Assembly: GCA_902490735.1 (NCBI GenBank)
Contig: CABUFC010000004.1
Span: 62,001 to 126,000, forward strand
DNA: 64,000 bases
From: an uncultured Oscillospiraceae bacterium
GTDB taxonomy: Bacteria > Bacillota > Clostridia > Oscillospirales > Acutalibacteraceae
Direction of reading: 5' to 3'
Shown here: piece after piece, positions 1-7,625 of the stretch
How the letters are laid out: each line of letters begins with the position of its first letter
Position numbering within the stretch: position 1 is the first letter of the stretch
Made by a program: the position numbers and the translations under genes
The notes under the pieces: model-generated
Databases searched by the model: none
What the model was told of the DNA's origin: nothing
The model's input: only the letters and a program-made list of their open reading frames with translations

Positions 1-174
1 ATCGTTCATCAGGAACGCTACGAAGGCTCCATGACCAGAAGCTTCTATATCGGCGAGAATGTCAAGGAAGAAGATGTCCAGGCCAAGTTTGAAAATGGCG
101 TCCTGACGCTTGACTTCCCGAAGGAGAAGCCGGTAGCGCTTCCGAAACGCAAGACCATTCAGATCCAAGGTTAA
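1..174 (+). CDS. Hsp20/alpha-crystallin family small heat shock protein (C-terminal fragment)
   Basis: The open frame enters from the left edge and stops with TAA at 172-174, giving the last 57 residues. The text includes FYIGENVKEEDVQAKFENGV and LTLDFPKEKP, the typical end of an alpha-crystallin domain: an acidic loop followed by a G-V-L-x-L-x-x-P-K strand. The end KTIQIQG resembles the I-x-I tail that helps Hsp20 chaperones oligomerise. Such proteins are ATP-independent cytoplasmic holdases. The start lies outside the window. A DUF1269 stress-type protein follows. The base composition is richer in G+C than in the bulk of the window. Confidence 0.9.
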   Translation: MVHQERYEGSMTRSFYIGENVKEEDVQAKFENGVLTLDFPKEKPVALPKRKTIQIQG

Positions 175-187
175 TCATTACTACTCC

Positions 188-220
188 AGCGCCCTGCCAA
201 TCGCGGGGCGCTTTCTATTT
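188..220 (+). terminator. Intrinsic terminator after the Hsp20 gene
   Basis: AGCGCCC at 188-194 pairs with GGGCGCT at 206-212, followed by TTTCTATTT. It separates the Hsp20 gene from the next gene. Confidence 0.8.
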
Positions 221-237
221 CAGTGGAGATGTTTAAA

Positions 238-849
238 ATGAAAGAGAATTTGATTCTTGTTAACTACAAAGTTGAAAGCGAAGCATATCAGGCACTGTCA
301 GAGTTGAAGCGCGATACAAGCAATGCCAATTACACCCTCTCGCAGGCGGCTATCGTGAAGAAAGAAAATGGCACGCTCAATATCCTGGACGGTTTTGTCA
401 ACGGCGGCACAACCGGTGATGACACATGGAAAGGCGGCCTGATCGGCAGCCTGGTTGGTATCCTTGGCGGCCCGCTTGGCGTATTGCTGGGCGGCAGTAT
501 GGGCATGCTGATCGGCGGCGCGGTAGATGCGAATGACATGGCGGAAAACGCATCCCTTCTTGAAAAAGCCGGGGACAGCATTCTCGATGGCGAGACGGCA
601 ATCATTCTGCTTGCTCAGGAAGAATATGAAACTGCATTGACCGCAAAGCTCAACAACTTTGAAGTAGCGATCACCAGATTTGATGCTGCGGAAGTCGCGG
701 CAGAGGTTGAGCATGCCCGTGAAGTTGAAAAGCAGATGGCCAAAGAGGCAAGAGAAAAACTTCGTGCGGAAAGATCCGAAACATTTAAAGAGACCGTTGC
801 CAAGAAGAGAGACGAGTTGAAAAACTGGTTCACCAACCTGGGAAAATAA
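238..849 (+). CDS. DUF1269-type protein with a glycine-rich membrane-like hairpin
   Basis: The start is taken at ATG 238, because GGAG at 225-228 lies about nine bases upstream; a GTG at 223 would leave no ribosome site. The roughly 203-residue product has an N-terminal alpha/beta part, then a glycine-zipper stretch (GGLIGSLVGILGGPLGVLLG and more, about residues 65-95) that could span or insert in a membrane. It ends in a long charged, probably coiled-coil helix rich in Glu, Lys and Arg. This layout matches the DUF1269 family, whose function is not established; members are often stress related, and the Hsp20 gene upstream fits that. A strong hairpin terminator follows. Confidence 0.8.
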   Translation: MKENLILVNYKVESEAYQALSELKRDTSNANYTLSQAAIVKKENGTLNILDGFVNGGTTGDDTWKGGLIGSLVGILGGPLGVLLGGSMGMLIGGAVDANDMAENASLLEKAGDSILDGETAIILLAQEEYETALTAKLNNFEVAITRFDAAEVAAEVEHAREVEKQMAKEAREKLRAERSETFKETVAKKRDELKNWFTNLGK

Positions 850-943
850 GAGGTCTGCCATACTGACCATCCTCATTATACAGAACGGCTGGGAGCGCCG
901 GCAGGCGCCCACAGCCTGTTTCGGGCACCGCAAGGCGGCTTTC

Positions 944-988
944 AGGCGGCTTTTGAGAGATGTATTCTCCCGAAAGCCGCCTTTTTTC
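944..988. terminator. Bidirectional terminator between DUF1269 and LysR genes
   Basis: AGGCGGCTTT (944-953) pairs with AAAGCCGCCT (973-982); the loop contains a further GAGA/TCTC pairing, and TTTTTT follows. It lies between two convergent genes and can serve both. Confidence 0.85.
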
Positions 989-1007
989 GTTTTCACTGAA
1001 AAATTGT

Positions 1008-1880
1008 CTAAAATGAAGCTTTGACCTGCTCCAAAAACCGTTCGGCAATCGGTGTAAACGGTTGATACTTCTTCCAGACAAGATATAACTTCGTTTCGAG
1101 GTGCGGGGTAAGCGGTCTGAATACCAACCCGCTATCGGATGAAACATCGACCAGTTTATCAAAGGTCAGCAGGTATCCGAGCCCTGCCTTTGCGAAGATT
1201 GATCCATTGTATGACAGCCGGAACGAGCCTTCGAGATGAAAAGCATCAAAATCACTTTCGGCCCAGTTCCTTATTTCCTGATGCCACGCCTGCTCGGAAC
1301 AGAACAGCGGAAGCCCGCGGAGGTCTGAAGGGGTAAAGCTTTCTCTTTCCGCCAGAGGATCGTCTGCGGGGAATATCACTCCCCAGCAATCCGCTTCCGG
1401 AAGAGCTATAAATTCGTACTTGTTCCTGTCCGGTTCTTCAGCGAGGACAACAAAGTCCAAAAGCCCTTTCTGCAGCTTTTCCGCAACCTGCTCCGTGTCG
1501 CCGCTGGTGATGTGGTATTGAAGCTTCGGATATTGCTCCTTCAAGGCTTTAATCGCATCTGCAATATACTTGATCTGACAGGATTCAGCTAAACCGAGGA
1601 ACAGTTCTCCGCCGGAGACATCATCAAGCGAGACAAACTCCTTCTCAATCTTATCCGCCATGCTGACAAGGTCTTCCGCTCTGTCGCGGAGCAGGACGCC
1701 TTCATCCGTCAGACGAATGCTGAAGCTGTGCCGGGTGAACAGCTTTTTATCGAGTTCGTCCTCAAGAGACTTAAGCGCTTTTGACAGTGTCGGCTGCGTC
1801 ACGTGAAGCTGCTCGGCGGCCCTCGTCATATTTTCCTCCCGCGCAACGGCAAGAAAGTACCGAAGTGTTCTTATCTCCAT
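1008..1880 (-). CDS. LysR family transcriptional regulator
   Basis: The 290-residue product begins MEIRTLRYFLAVAREENMTR, a textbook LysR winged helix-turn-helix (residues 1-60, with QPTLSKALKSLEDELDKKLF as recognition helix and wing). A periplasmic-binding-like effector domain follows (about 90-290). The start ATG at 1880-1878 has AGGAGGAA just upstream on the minus strand; longer in-frame versions lack a site. It is transcribed divergently from a small protein and an alpha/beta hydrolase, the usual arrangement for a LysR regulator and its target. A perfect T-N11-A type palindrome lies in the shared control region. The effector is unknown. Codon use is G+C-rich like its neighbours up to about 3.2 kb. 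Confidence 0.95.
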   Translation of the reverse strand: MEIRTLRYFLAVAREENMTRAAEQLHVTQPTLSKALKSLEDELDKKLFTRHSFSIRLTDEGVLLRDRAEDLVSMADKIEKEFVSLDDVSGGELFLGLAESCQIKYIADAIKALKEQYPKLQYHITSGDTEQVAEKLQKGLLDFVVLAEEPDRNKYEFIALPEADCWGVIFPADDPLAERESFTPSDLRGLPLFCSEQAWHQEIRNWAESDFDAFHLEGSFRLSYNGSIFAKAGLGYLLTFDKLVDVSSDSGLVFRPLTPHLETKLYLVWKKYQPFTPIAERFLEQVKASF

Positions 1881-1896
1881 GGTATTCCTCCTTCGT

Positions 1897-1917
1897 GATA
1901 TTCCTAATACGAATATC
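1897..1917. promoter_or_regulatory. Probable LysR operator
   Basis: GATATTC (1897-1903), seven bases, then GAATATC (1911-1917) form a perfect inverted repeat. It contains the LysR-type T-N11-A core (TTC-N7-GAA). It lies 17 bases before the LysR start codon and 80 bases before the divergent gene, so it could serve autoregulation and target activation. Confidence 0.65.
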
Positions 1918-1997
1918 ATAATATTCATTATAACCATTAGCGAGCATAAAGTCAATGCGTTATAATAAAAACGAACCAAGGTACAAGGAGCCAAGGA

Positions 1998-2246
1998 GTG
2001 CAAATTACTGTGTCAGATTTTTCGGAAACAATAAAATCCTTTCTTGCCGATACCGGTGTACGGCAAGAGCTCATAAAAAGGGCGATGCAGTTATATCAAT
2101 CAGGACAGGAGGCAGAGCTTGTCAGATTCTTAAAACTGCGGCGCTGCAATATGGTGGAGGATATGCACGAGTGCCAGAGGAAAATTGATCGGATTGATTA
2201 TCTGATCAGACAAACAAAGAATAATAATCACCGAAAGGAAGATTGA
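1998..2246 (+). CDS. Small hypothetical protein, helical, 82 aa
   Basis: The start is GTG 1998, with ACAAGGAG eight to fifteen bases upstream; a second GTG at 2010 preceded by AAGGAG is an alternative. The product is mostly helical and charged, with no signal peptide or membrane segment; the second half (MHECQRKIDRIDYLIRQTKN) looks like a short coiled coil. I do not recognise the family. The stop is four bases before the alpha/beta hydrolase start, so the two are cotranscribed and probably controlled by the divergent LysR protein. Confidence 0.7.
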   Translation: MQITVSDFSETIKSFLADTGVRQELIKRAMQLYQSGQEAELVRFLKLRRCNMVEDMHECQRKIDRIDYLIRQTKNNNHRKED

Positions 2247-2249
2247 ATC

Positions 2250-3251
2250 ATGATGAAACCAGCAGAACTTACATTGACAAAAGAATGGGACAAGACCTTT
2301 AAGAAAAGCGACAAGGTGGATCACAGCAAGGTCACTTTTATCAATCGCTACGGCATCACGCTGGCAGCGGATCTGTACGTTCCGAAAGGCGCAGAGGGAA
2401 AGCTCCCGGCCATCGCGGTCTGCGGACCTTTTGGAGCCGTCAAGGAGCAGTGCAGTGGTCTTTATGCGCAGACGATGGCGGAGCGCGGCTTTCTGACGCT
2501 TGCCTTTGACCCCTCTTTTACCGGTGAGAGCGGCGGGAACGTGCGCTACATGGCTTCCCCGGATATCAACACCGAGGATTTCATGGCGGCGGTGGATTTC
2601 CTCTCCCTGTGCGACAAGGTCGATCCCGACCGGATCGGTATCATCGGCATTTGCGGCTGGGGCGGTCTGGCGCTGAATACCGCGGCGCTGGACACCCGCA
2701 TCAAGGCGACGGTCGCCTCGACCATGTATGACATGACCCGTGTCAACGCGAAGGGATACTTCGATTCTGAGGACAGCGAGGAAGCCCGCTATCAGAAGAG
2801 AGCCGCTATGTGCTCACAGCGTCTGGAAGACCTGAAAAGCGGCGAATACAAGCTCGGCGGCGGTGTCGTCGATCCGCTGCCGGAGGACGCGCCGTATTTT
2901 GTGAAGGATTACTACGACTATTACAAAACAAAGCGCGGCTATCATCCCCGTTCCCTCAATTCAAACGGCGGCTGGAATGTGATCGGCTGCGAGAGCTTTA
3001 TCAATCAGCCGATCCTGCAGTACTCCAATGAGATTCGCTCTGCGGTTTTGGTGATGCACGGCGAGGCGGCGCATTCCTGCTACTTTGGAAAGGACGCCTA
3101 TGCTGACATGGTGAAGGACAGCAAGTACACCGAAAACAAGGAACTGTTCATCATTCCGGGTGCTTCCCATACCGATCTTTATGACGGCGGCGGCAAGGGC
3201 GCGATCCCATTTGATAAGCTGCAGAGTTTCTTTGAGGAATACTTGAAATAA
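2250..3251 (+). CDS. Alpha/beta hydrolase (YcjY / dienelactone hydrolase-like)
   Basis: The 333-residue product has an alpha/beta-hydrolase core: the oxyanion-side strand PAIAVCGPFG, the nucleophile elbow GICGWGG with Cys135 where most esterases carry Ser, and a late catalytic His in PGASHTDLYD. Cys in the elbow is known in the YcjY/dienelactone-hydrolase-like group. There is no signal peptide, so a cytoplasmic hydrolase of small esters or lactones is likely; the substrate is not evident. GAAAGGAAG precedes ATG 2250 (an ATG ATG pair). It is the second gene of the LysR-divergent operon and is followed by a very strong terminator. Confidence 0.9.
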   Translation: MMKPAELTLTKEWDKTFKKSDKVDHSKVTFINRYGITLAADLYVPKGAEGKLPAIAVCGPFGAVKEQCSGLYAQTMAERGFLTLAFDPSFTGESGGNVRYMASPDINTEDFMAAVDFLSLCDKVDPDRIGIIGICGWGGLALNTAALDTRIKATVASTMYDMTRVNAKGYFDSEDSEEARYQKRAAMCSQRLEDLKSGEYKLGGGVVDPLPEDAPYFVKDYYDYYKTKRGYHPRSLNSNGGWNVIGCESFINQPILQYSNEIRSAVLVMHGEAAHSCYFGKDAYADMVKDSKYTENKELFIIPGASHTDLYDGGGKGAIPFDKLQSFFEEYLK

Positions 3252-3323
3252 TTCAAGTAAGGGTAAAGGCAGATAACCGGAAGCAGAAAAGCATAGTTCG
3301 AACAGTTCTTATTATATATCAGA

Positions 3324-3360
3324 AAAAAACAAGGCAGATCGATGATCTGCCTTGTTTTTT
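3324..3360 (+). terminator. Strong intrinsic terminator after the hydrolase operon
   Basis: AAAAAACAAGGCAGATC pairs perfectly with GATCTGCCTTGTTTTTT across a 3-base loop. The A and T runs make it work on both strands. Confidence 0.95.
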
Positions 3361-3602
3361 GACCGAATATGGTTAACAAAACGTATAATCTCCAAAAGAA
3401 AACGGAATATTGTCCGGCAACTCTTTGTCGAATATACAAGACCAAAAGAAATCAGATATTGCTTTTGATAAACTGAGTGTAATGGAATACGAAGATCCGT
3501 TTTGTTAAGCCCTTTTAAAGGCTTTTAAAACGGCAAAACTTTAAAGCTTAAATAACGAGAAAGCCCGCGCCTTTGATCTCGATGAACATACCGCAGTCAT
3601 CC
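3361..3602. other. Gene-poor stretch with a possible coding relic
   Basis: No complete gene is visible. On the plus strand an open frame from about 3391 to the TAA at 3506-3508 reads coherently (ILSGNSLSNIQDQKKSDIAF, then DKLSVMEYEDPFC). It has no start or ribosome site, so it may be the end of a decayed gene; I do not recognise it. A short inverted repeat (CCCTTTTAAAGGCTTTTAAA) follows at about 3509-3528. Confidence 0.35.
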
Positions 3603-3740
3603 TTATCTGCCGAACAGACCGCGCTTTTTGTATTCTTTTGATGAAACGGAAACGAAGGTGTAGCCGGTGTCGGCGATCGCCTTTTTCAGCGTTTCTTCGG
3701 CGACGGCGACGACGGAGAAGAAACCGAGGAAGGAGGATAA
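3603..3740 (-). pseudogene. Remnant of a heavy-metal-associated (HMA) domain protein, C-terminal part only
   Basis: Reading the minus strand toward the TAA at 3605-3603 gives EETLKKAIADTGYTFVSVSS followed by KEYKKRGLFGR. This is the recognisable last third of a small HMA (CopZ-like) protein, in which A-L-K-K-A-I-x-x-x-G-Y precedes a K-K-x-L-F-G-R/K end. The metal-binding C-x-x-C half is missing: upstream the frame runs into the T-tract of a neighbouring terminator. The G+C-rich codons match the 1-3.3 kb block, not the genes that follow. It therefore marks the edge of that block, truncated by a rearrangement or a join. Confidence 0.6.
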
Positions 3741-3766
3741 AAAAAAGGAGCAGGACAACCTGCTCC
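3739..3766 (-). terminator. Intrinsic terminator of the small membrane protein gene
   Basis: On the minus strand GGAGCAGG-TTGT-CCTGCTCC is followed by eight T residues (complement of 3739-3746). It lies just after the stop of the gene at 3780-4130. Confidence 0.9.
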
Positions 3767-3779
3767 GGTATATAGAAAA

Positions 3780-4130
3780 CTATCTTGACAATAAAACTAC
3801 AGTTGCGACAAGCGATATAATTGTCAGTACGGTAAAGAAAAGGGCACAGTTTTTTATGGTTTTGATATGTAGGAGTTCTTGATATTGGATGTATTCTTGC
3901 TTTTCCGCATCAGTCAATTCGGGATCCCATACTGTATAAAAAGAATCAAAATAATCGCCTGTTGTTGAGTCTCTATGCTGGTAGACTCCAACGGGTAGTG
4001 ATTCGCCATTTTTGAGCATTTGTTTGTATGTCTTGTTTTCTTCTTTTGTGCAGTCAATTTTCTGTAAGAAGTTCATATCAAAACGAAGTTGCTGTAATTC
4101 ATTTCTTAAGTCCAATTTTTCTTTTGCCAT
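3780..4130 (-). CDS. Small tail-anchored membrane protein of unknown function
   Basis: The 116-residue product starts at ATG 4130 with GAAGGA seven bases upstream on the minus strand; a longer version reading back to 4208 has no site and would run through the tRNA terminator. The N-terminal two thirds are soluble and charged (MAKEKLDLRNELQQLRFDMN is probably a coiled coil). A single hydrophobic segment near the C-terminus (LFFTVLTIISLVATVVLL) suggests a tail anchor with the N-terminus in the cytoplasm. I do not recognise the family. It stands alone, between its own terminator and that of tRNA-Leu. The A+T-rich codon use is that of the main part of the window. Confidence 0.7.
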   Translation of the reverse strand: MAKEKLDLRNELQQLRFDMNFLQKIDCTKEENKTYKQMLKNGESLPVGVYQHRDSTTGDYFDSFYTVWDPELTDAEKQEYIQYQELLHIKTIKNCALFFTVLTIISLVATVVLLSR

Positions 4131-4189
4131 AAATGATTCCTTCTTTCTTTTTTTACAATTATATCTCAAAAAACAAAATGATGCAATTA

Positions 4190-4233
4190 AAAAAATCAGA
4201 GAGTCCATAACTCAAATCCGTTATGAACTCTCT
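4190..4233 (-). terminator. Terminator of tRNA-Leu
   Basis: Minus strand: AGAGAGTTCATAAC pairs with GTTATGGACTCTCT (arms 4198-4211 and 4220-4233, one mismatch), followed by GATTTTTTT. It directly follows the tRNA 3' end. Confidence 0.85.
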
Positions 4234-4236
4234 AAA

Positions 4237-4323
4237 TGGTGCGGGTAGCAGGACTTGAACCTGTACAGGGTTGCCCCCACAAGAACCTGAATCTTGCGCG
4301 TCTGCCAATTCCGCCATACCCGC
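4237..4323 (-). tRNA. tRNA-Leu (anticodon CAG)
   Basis: The minus strand reads GCGGGTATGGCGGAATTGGC at the 5' end and ends TTCAAGTCCTGCTACCCGC-A-CCA. The acceptor arms GCGGGT/ACCCGC pair, the anticodon stem CAAGA/TCTTG encloses TTCAGGT (anticodon CAG), and there is a long variable arm, as in class II tRNA-Leu. CCA is encoded. About 87 nt. Confidence 0.97.
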
Positions 4324-4340
4324 ATAAATCGCGTGAATAT

Positions 4341-4369
4341 ATTATAAATAAAAATCGACGTGTTGTCAA
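4341..4369 (-). promoter_or_regulatory. Promoter of tRNA-Leu
   Basis: Minus strand: TTGACA (complement of 4364-4369), 17 bases, TATAAT (complement of 4341-4346). It shares its -35 box with the divergent plus-strand promoter. Confidence 0.85.
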
Positions 4370-4391
4370 GCAAATTAAAGCGTGTTATAAT
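4363..4391 (+). promoter_or_regulatory. Promoter of the CocE-type hydrolase gene
   Basis: TTGTCA (4363-4368), 17 bases, TATAAT (4386-4391). Its -35 box overlaps by five bases the -35 box of the tRNA-Leu promoter on the other strand, so the two promoters may exclude each other. Confidence 0.8.
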
Positions 4392-4485
4392 AACCTCAAA
4401 CCGGCGGCTCTCTTCGTAGCTAAAAAGCTGTCGCTTTTGATTTTATGATATAAGGAATAAAAAAATTTAAAAGGTGTTGAGCTTT

Positions 4486-6030
4486 GTGGTTTATATAAAC
4501 GATCTTATGCTGCCCATGTCTGACGGAGTGCATTTATACACGCGTATAATAAAGCCCGGCGACGGGAAATATCCGACTGTTTTTATGCGCACGCCTTATG
4601 ACAATGACACAGTTATTACCGACGAAACGCATAAGCGCTTTGAATCGCACGAGTTAATCAGGCACGGCTACGCAATTATAATGCAGCATTGTCGTGGAAG
4701 CGGCGGAAGCGAAGGCGTTTGTATTCCCTATGCCGATGAAGAGCGACGCGACGGGCTTGATACGCTTAAATGGCTTCGCACCTTGCCTCACTATAACGGG
4801 GAACTGTTTTTGCTTGGCGGAAGTTATACCGCCTCGGTTCTTCTTATGTTGTTGAATGACGACATCCCCGATTTAAAGGCGCTTGTTATTAACGTGCAGA
4901 CAGAAAGCATGTATCACAGAAATTATTTTAACGGCATGTGCCGCAGTTTTTGCGGATTTACATGGTGGCTTTCGATGATTTCCCGGCATTACCCTAAAAT
5001 CAATGACTATGAAACAATTTTTAAACGCCCGTATAAAGATATAATAAAAAGGGCGATTGGCGAAGATATGCCGGCGTTTACCAATCAAATTCTTCACAAC
5101 CGGTTTGACGATTTTTGGCAAAACGACCCGCGAATCGGCGCTATTGAAAAACTGCGCGTGCCTGTATTGTTTGTAGGCGGCTGGTTTGACTATTATTGTT
5201 ACGGCATGTGCAGAATGTGGGAAAAACTGCCTGCAAAAACGCGGGCGCGCTCCTGCTTTTTAATGTCGCCGTTCGGGCACGACCTTAGTTTGCACGACCC
5301 TTCAGATTATCCTTTAGACGGCGGTGTTTTGCCGAGAGAACGAAATGCCGTCTGGTTTGACCATGTGCGACTTGGCACAACTTTTCCGTTTGCAAAGCCC
5401 GGCGAGTTTCGGTATTATTCCATAGGCGAGGACCGCTGGCATTCGGCAAAAAGCCCATATGAACAAGATCCTTCAAAAACGCTTTATTTTACCGCCGAAA
5501 AAACACTGGCACGTAAAAAACCAAACGCCTCTTCGCTTTCTTTTATATACGACCCCGAAAATCCAAAGCATCACGATAAGCACGATTATATGTTTTTGTG
5601 CTATAAAGAAAACAGCTGTGAAGACGTTTTGTCCTTTGTAAGCGAGCCGTTTAATGAAAACACTTCGTTTTTCGGGCCTGTATCTTATAAAATAACCGCA
5701 ACGTCCGATTGCGACGATACGGCATTTTTTATAAGGCTTTATTTAGTAGAAAACGGAAATTCCTATAATATTGTAGACGCGGCGACCACACTGCTTCACG
5801 CTGATCCTTCTTATACCGCCGGTAAGCCGTGCACGTTTAATATTTATTCGCAGCCGACGGCATTTTTAGTGAAAAAAGGTTGCCGCTTGCGTGTGGATAT
5901 TTCTTCTTACAGCGACTGTTTTGCGCCCCACGCCAATACCGCCGAGCCGTTTGCGACAGCAAAAAGTTCCCGCGTAGCGAAAAACACGGTATTGTTTGGC
6001 GAAAGTGTTGTGCTGTTGCCTAAAAAATAA
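4486..6030 (+). CDS. CocE/NonD family alpha/beta hydrolase (Xaa-Pro peptidase S15-like)
   Basis: The product (about 514 aa) has the CocE/S15 layout. An N-terminal alpha/beta-hydrolase domain carries the oxyanion loop CRGSGGSEG and the nucleophile elbow GGSYT (Ser113), with a conserved SPFGHDLS providing the catalytic His. A C-terminal beta jelly-roll (about 320-514) matches the X-Pro dipeptidyl-peptidase C-terminal domain. Family members hydrolyse acyl esters or Xaa-Pro peptides; the substrate here is not evident. There is no signal peptide. I chose GTG 4486 because AAAGGTG lies about nine bases upstream; GTG 4474 in the same frame overlaps that site. It is transcribed alone from a strong promoter and ends in a bidirectional terminator. 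Confidence 0.9.
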   Translation: MVYINDLMLPMSDGVHLYTRIIKPGDGKYPTVFMRTPYDNDTVITDETHKRFESHELIRHGYAIIMQHCRGSGGSEGVCIPYADEERRDGLDTLKWLRTLPHYNGELFLLGGSYTASVLLMLLNDDIPDLKALVINVQTESMYHRNYFNGMCRSFCGFTWWLSMISRHYPKINDYETIFKRPYKDIIKRAIGEDMPAFTNQILHNRFDDFWQNDPRIGAIEKLRVPVLFVGGWFDYYCYGMCRMWEKLPAKTRARSCFLMSPFGHDLSLHDPSDYPLDGGVLPRERNAVWFDHVRLGTTFPFAKPGEFRYYSIGEDRWHSAKSPYEQDPSKTLYFTAEKTLARKKPNASSLSFIYDPENPKHHDKHDYMFLCYKENSCEDVLSFVSEPFNENTSFFGPVSYKITATSDCDDTAFFIRLYLVENGNSYNIVDAATTLLHADPSYTAGKPCTFNIYSQPTAFLVKKGCRLRVDISSYSDCFAPHANTAEPFATAKSSRVAKNTVLFGESVVLLPKK

Positions 6031-6037
6031 AAAAATA

Positions 6038-6075
6038 ACCGGAGAATTTAAAGATTATTCTCCGGTTTTTATTTT
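6038..6075. terminator. Bidirectional terminator between CocE-type hydrolase and rubrerythrin
   Basis: ACCGGAGAAT (6038-6047) pairs with ATTCTCCGGT (6057-6066). A T-run follows and an A-run precedes, so it serves both convergent genes. Confidence 0.9.
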
Positions 6076-6631
6076 AATAGTTTTCTGCGTTTACTTCAAA
6101 ATATGCTTGTGGGTGTGCACATACCGGGCAAATTTCCGGCGCTTTCGTGCCTACTACTATATGTCCGCAATTTCGGCATTCCCATACCTTAACTTCGCTT
6201 TTTTCAAATACCTTCTGTGCTTCAACATTGCTAAGCAATTTTCGATAGCGTTCTTCGTGGTGCTTTTCGATGGCGCCTACCGCGCGGAACTTTTCAGCAA
6301 GTTCCAAAAAGCCTTCTTCTTCGGCGGTTTTTGCAAAATCTTCGTACATATCGGTCCATTCGTAGTTTTCACCGTCAGCCGCAGCCGATAAATTTTCTGC
6401 TGTTGAACCGATGCCGTTTAATTCTTTAAACCACATTTTAGCATGTTCTTTTTCATTCTCTGCCGTTTTTAAAAACAGGGCGGCAATTTGCTCGTAGCCT
6501 TCTTTTTTTGCTTTTGAAGCAAAGTAGGTGTACTTGTTTCTCGCCTGCGATTCACCGGCGAATGCCGCGGCGAGGTTTTTTTCGGTTTTAGTACCTGCAT
6601 ACGGGTTTAATTTTTCTTTGTTTTCTGCCAT
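6074..6631 (-). CDS. Rubrerythrin
   Basis: The 185-residue product has a ferritin-like four-helix diiron domain (E-K-N-L and E-x-x-x-H-A-K-M-W type motifs, a second E-K-H-H-E helix, about residues 10-145). A C-terminal rubredoxin domain carries CRNCGH and CPVCAHPQ. It is a cytoplasmic peroxide reductase of anaerobes, taking electrons from rubredoxin; a rubredoxin gene lies at 32.7 kb. ATG 6631 is chosen for the AAGGAGG eight bases upstream; a longer version would overlap the preceding gene. It follows the YitT-type gene by 13 bases and is probably cotranscribed with it. Confidence 0.97.
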   Translation of the reverse strand: MAENKEKLNPYAGTKTEKNLAAAFAGESQARNKYTYFASKAKKEGYEQIAALFLKTAENEKEHAKMWFKELNGIGSTAENLSAAADGENYEWTDMYEDFAKTAEEEGFLELAEKFRAVGAIEKHHEERYRKLLSNVEAQKVFEKSEVKVWECRNCGHIVVGTKAPEICPVCAHPQAYFEVNAENY

Positions 6632-6644
6632 TTTATTATCCTCC

Positions 6645-7502
6645 TTATGACAATGTATAATGAAAGCCTTTTCCGATAATCTCACTGGTCTCGGTCGCTA
6701 TAATAAACGAATGCGGGTCAAGCTTTTTAACGTATTCTTTTAAACTCTCCGCCTGCCTTGCGTTAAGCGCCACTAAAAGCACCGCTTTTTTATCATGATC
6801 GTAGGCGCCTAAAAACGAATCGCTTACGGTTGCGCTTTTGTGTATATTTTCTGTTATGTATTTTAACACATTATCTTTGTATTTGGGATCTATTATTATT
6901 GTGCAGTATTTTGAAAGATAAATATTATGCGCCGCATAGTTCATAAGAAGAGTTTTTAAAGAAAGACCGAGCACGGAATACAGCCCCGTTTCAACATTAA
7001 AAGCGATAAAAGTTATACTTACGATTAATACGTCGACTAAAAAAAGAGCTTTGGATATTTGTATGTGGCTGTATTTTTTTACAATCATTGCAATAATGTC
7101 GGTGCCGCCCGCAGACGCATTCTGATTAAAAACTATAACGCTGCCCATGGCGGTTAGCACAGTTGCAAATATAAGCTCTAATAACGGCTGCGAGGTAAGC
7201 GGTTTTGACAAAGGAACTAATCTTTCGAGTACAAGCGTCATCACCGATAAAAGGGTAGAGGAATATATGGTTTTTATACCGAATCCGCGGCCTATTACAA
7301 TAAATCCCAAAACAAGCAAAAGCATGTTTAATATAAAAAACAGCGTCCCTGAGGAAAACTTAGGAAAAAACGCCGACAATATAACGGAAATACCGCTGAC
7401 TCCGCCGGTGCAGAAATTGTTGGGGAATTTAAAAAAATAGATGCCTACCGAAAAAAACAGAGTTCCGAGTGTAACAAGGCCGAATTCCTTTATTTTTTTC
7501 AC
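6645..7502 (-). CDS. YitT family membrane protein (DUF161 + DUF2179)
   Basis: The 285-residue protein has about five or six hydrophobic segments in residues 8-190, including the family's [15 protein letters not shown] loop, and a soluble DUF2179 domain at the C-terminus (about 195-285, ending [10 protein letters not shown]). YitT proteins are integral membrane proteins of unsettled function, common in Firmicutes. The start is GTG 7502 with GGAGGGG six bases upstream. It is the first gene of a two-gene unit with rubrerythrin, under a consensus minus-strand promoter. Confidence 0.92.
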   Translation of the reverse strand: MKKIKEFGLVTLGTLFFSVGIYFFKFPNNFCTGGVSGISVILSAFFPKFSSGTLFFILNMLLLVLGFIVIGRGFGIKTIYSSTLLSVMTLVLERLVPLSKPLTSQPLLELIFATVLTAMGSVIVFNQNASAGGTDIIAMIVKKYSHIQISKALFLVDVLIVSITFIAFNVETGLYSVLGLSLKTLLMNYAAHNIYLSKYCTIIIDPKYKDNVLKYITENIHKSATVSDSFLGAYDHDKKAVLLVALNARQAESLKEYVKKLDPHSFIIATETSEIIGKGFHYTLS

Positions 7503-7522
7503 ATCTATCCCCTCCGGCGAAC

Positions 7523-7551
7523 ATTATAACCTTTTTTGTTTTCCAAGTCAA
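7523..7551 (-). promoter_or_regulatory. Promoter of the YitT-rubrerythrin unit
   Basis: Minus strand: TTGACT (complement of 7546-7551), 17 bases, TATAAT (complement of 7523-7528). Confidence 0.85.
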
Positions 7552-7568
7552 CAAAAAACAATATTTTA

Positions 7569-7597
7569 TTGTGCGCAAACGTTATTTATGATATAAT
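7569..7597 (+). promoter_or_regulatory. Promoter of the acyltransferase gene
   Basis: TTGTGC (7569-7574), 17 bases, TATAAT (7592-7597), about 28 bases before the start codon. Confidence 0.75.
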
Positions 7598-7625
7598 TAT
7601 TAAAACTGTTTCAGAGGGTGAAATC

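Noticed and set aside
298..996. Long open frame on the minus strand opposite the DUF1269 gene (about 232 codons)
   Set aside because: It is the antisense of a well-supported gene, runs through a strong terminator, has no ribosome site and has no recognisable domain.
3548..3700. Alternative minus-strand frame ending GMFIEIKGAGFLVI overlapping the HMA relic
   Set aside because: It lacks a start and ribosome site, and the other frame carries a recognisable HMA C-terminus, so this one is probably chance.
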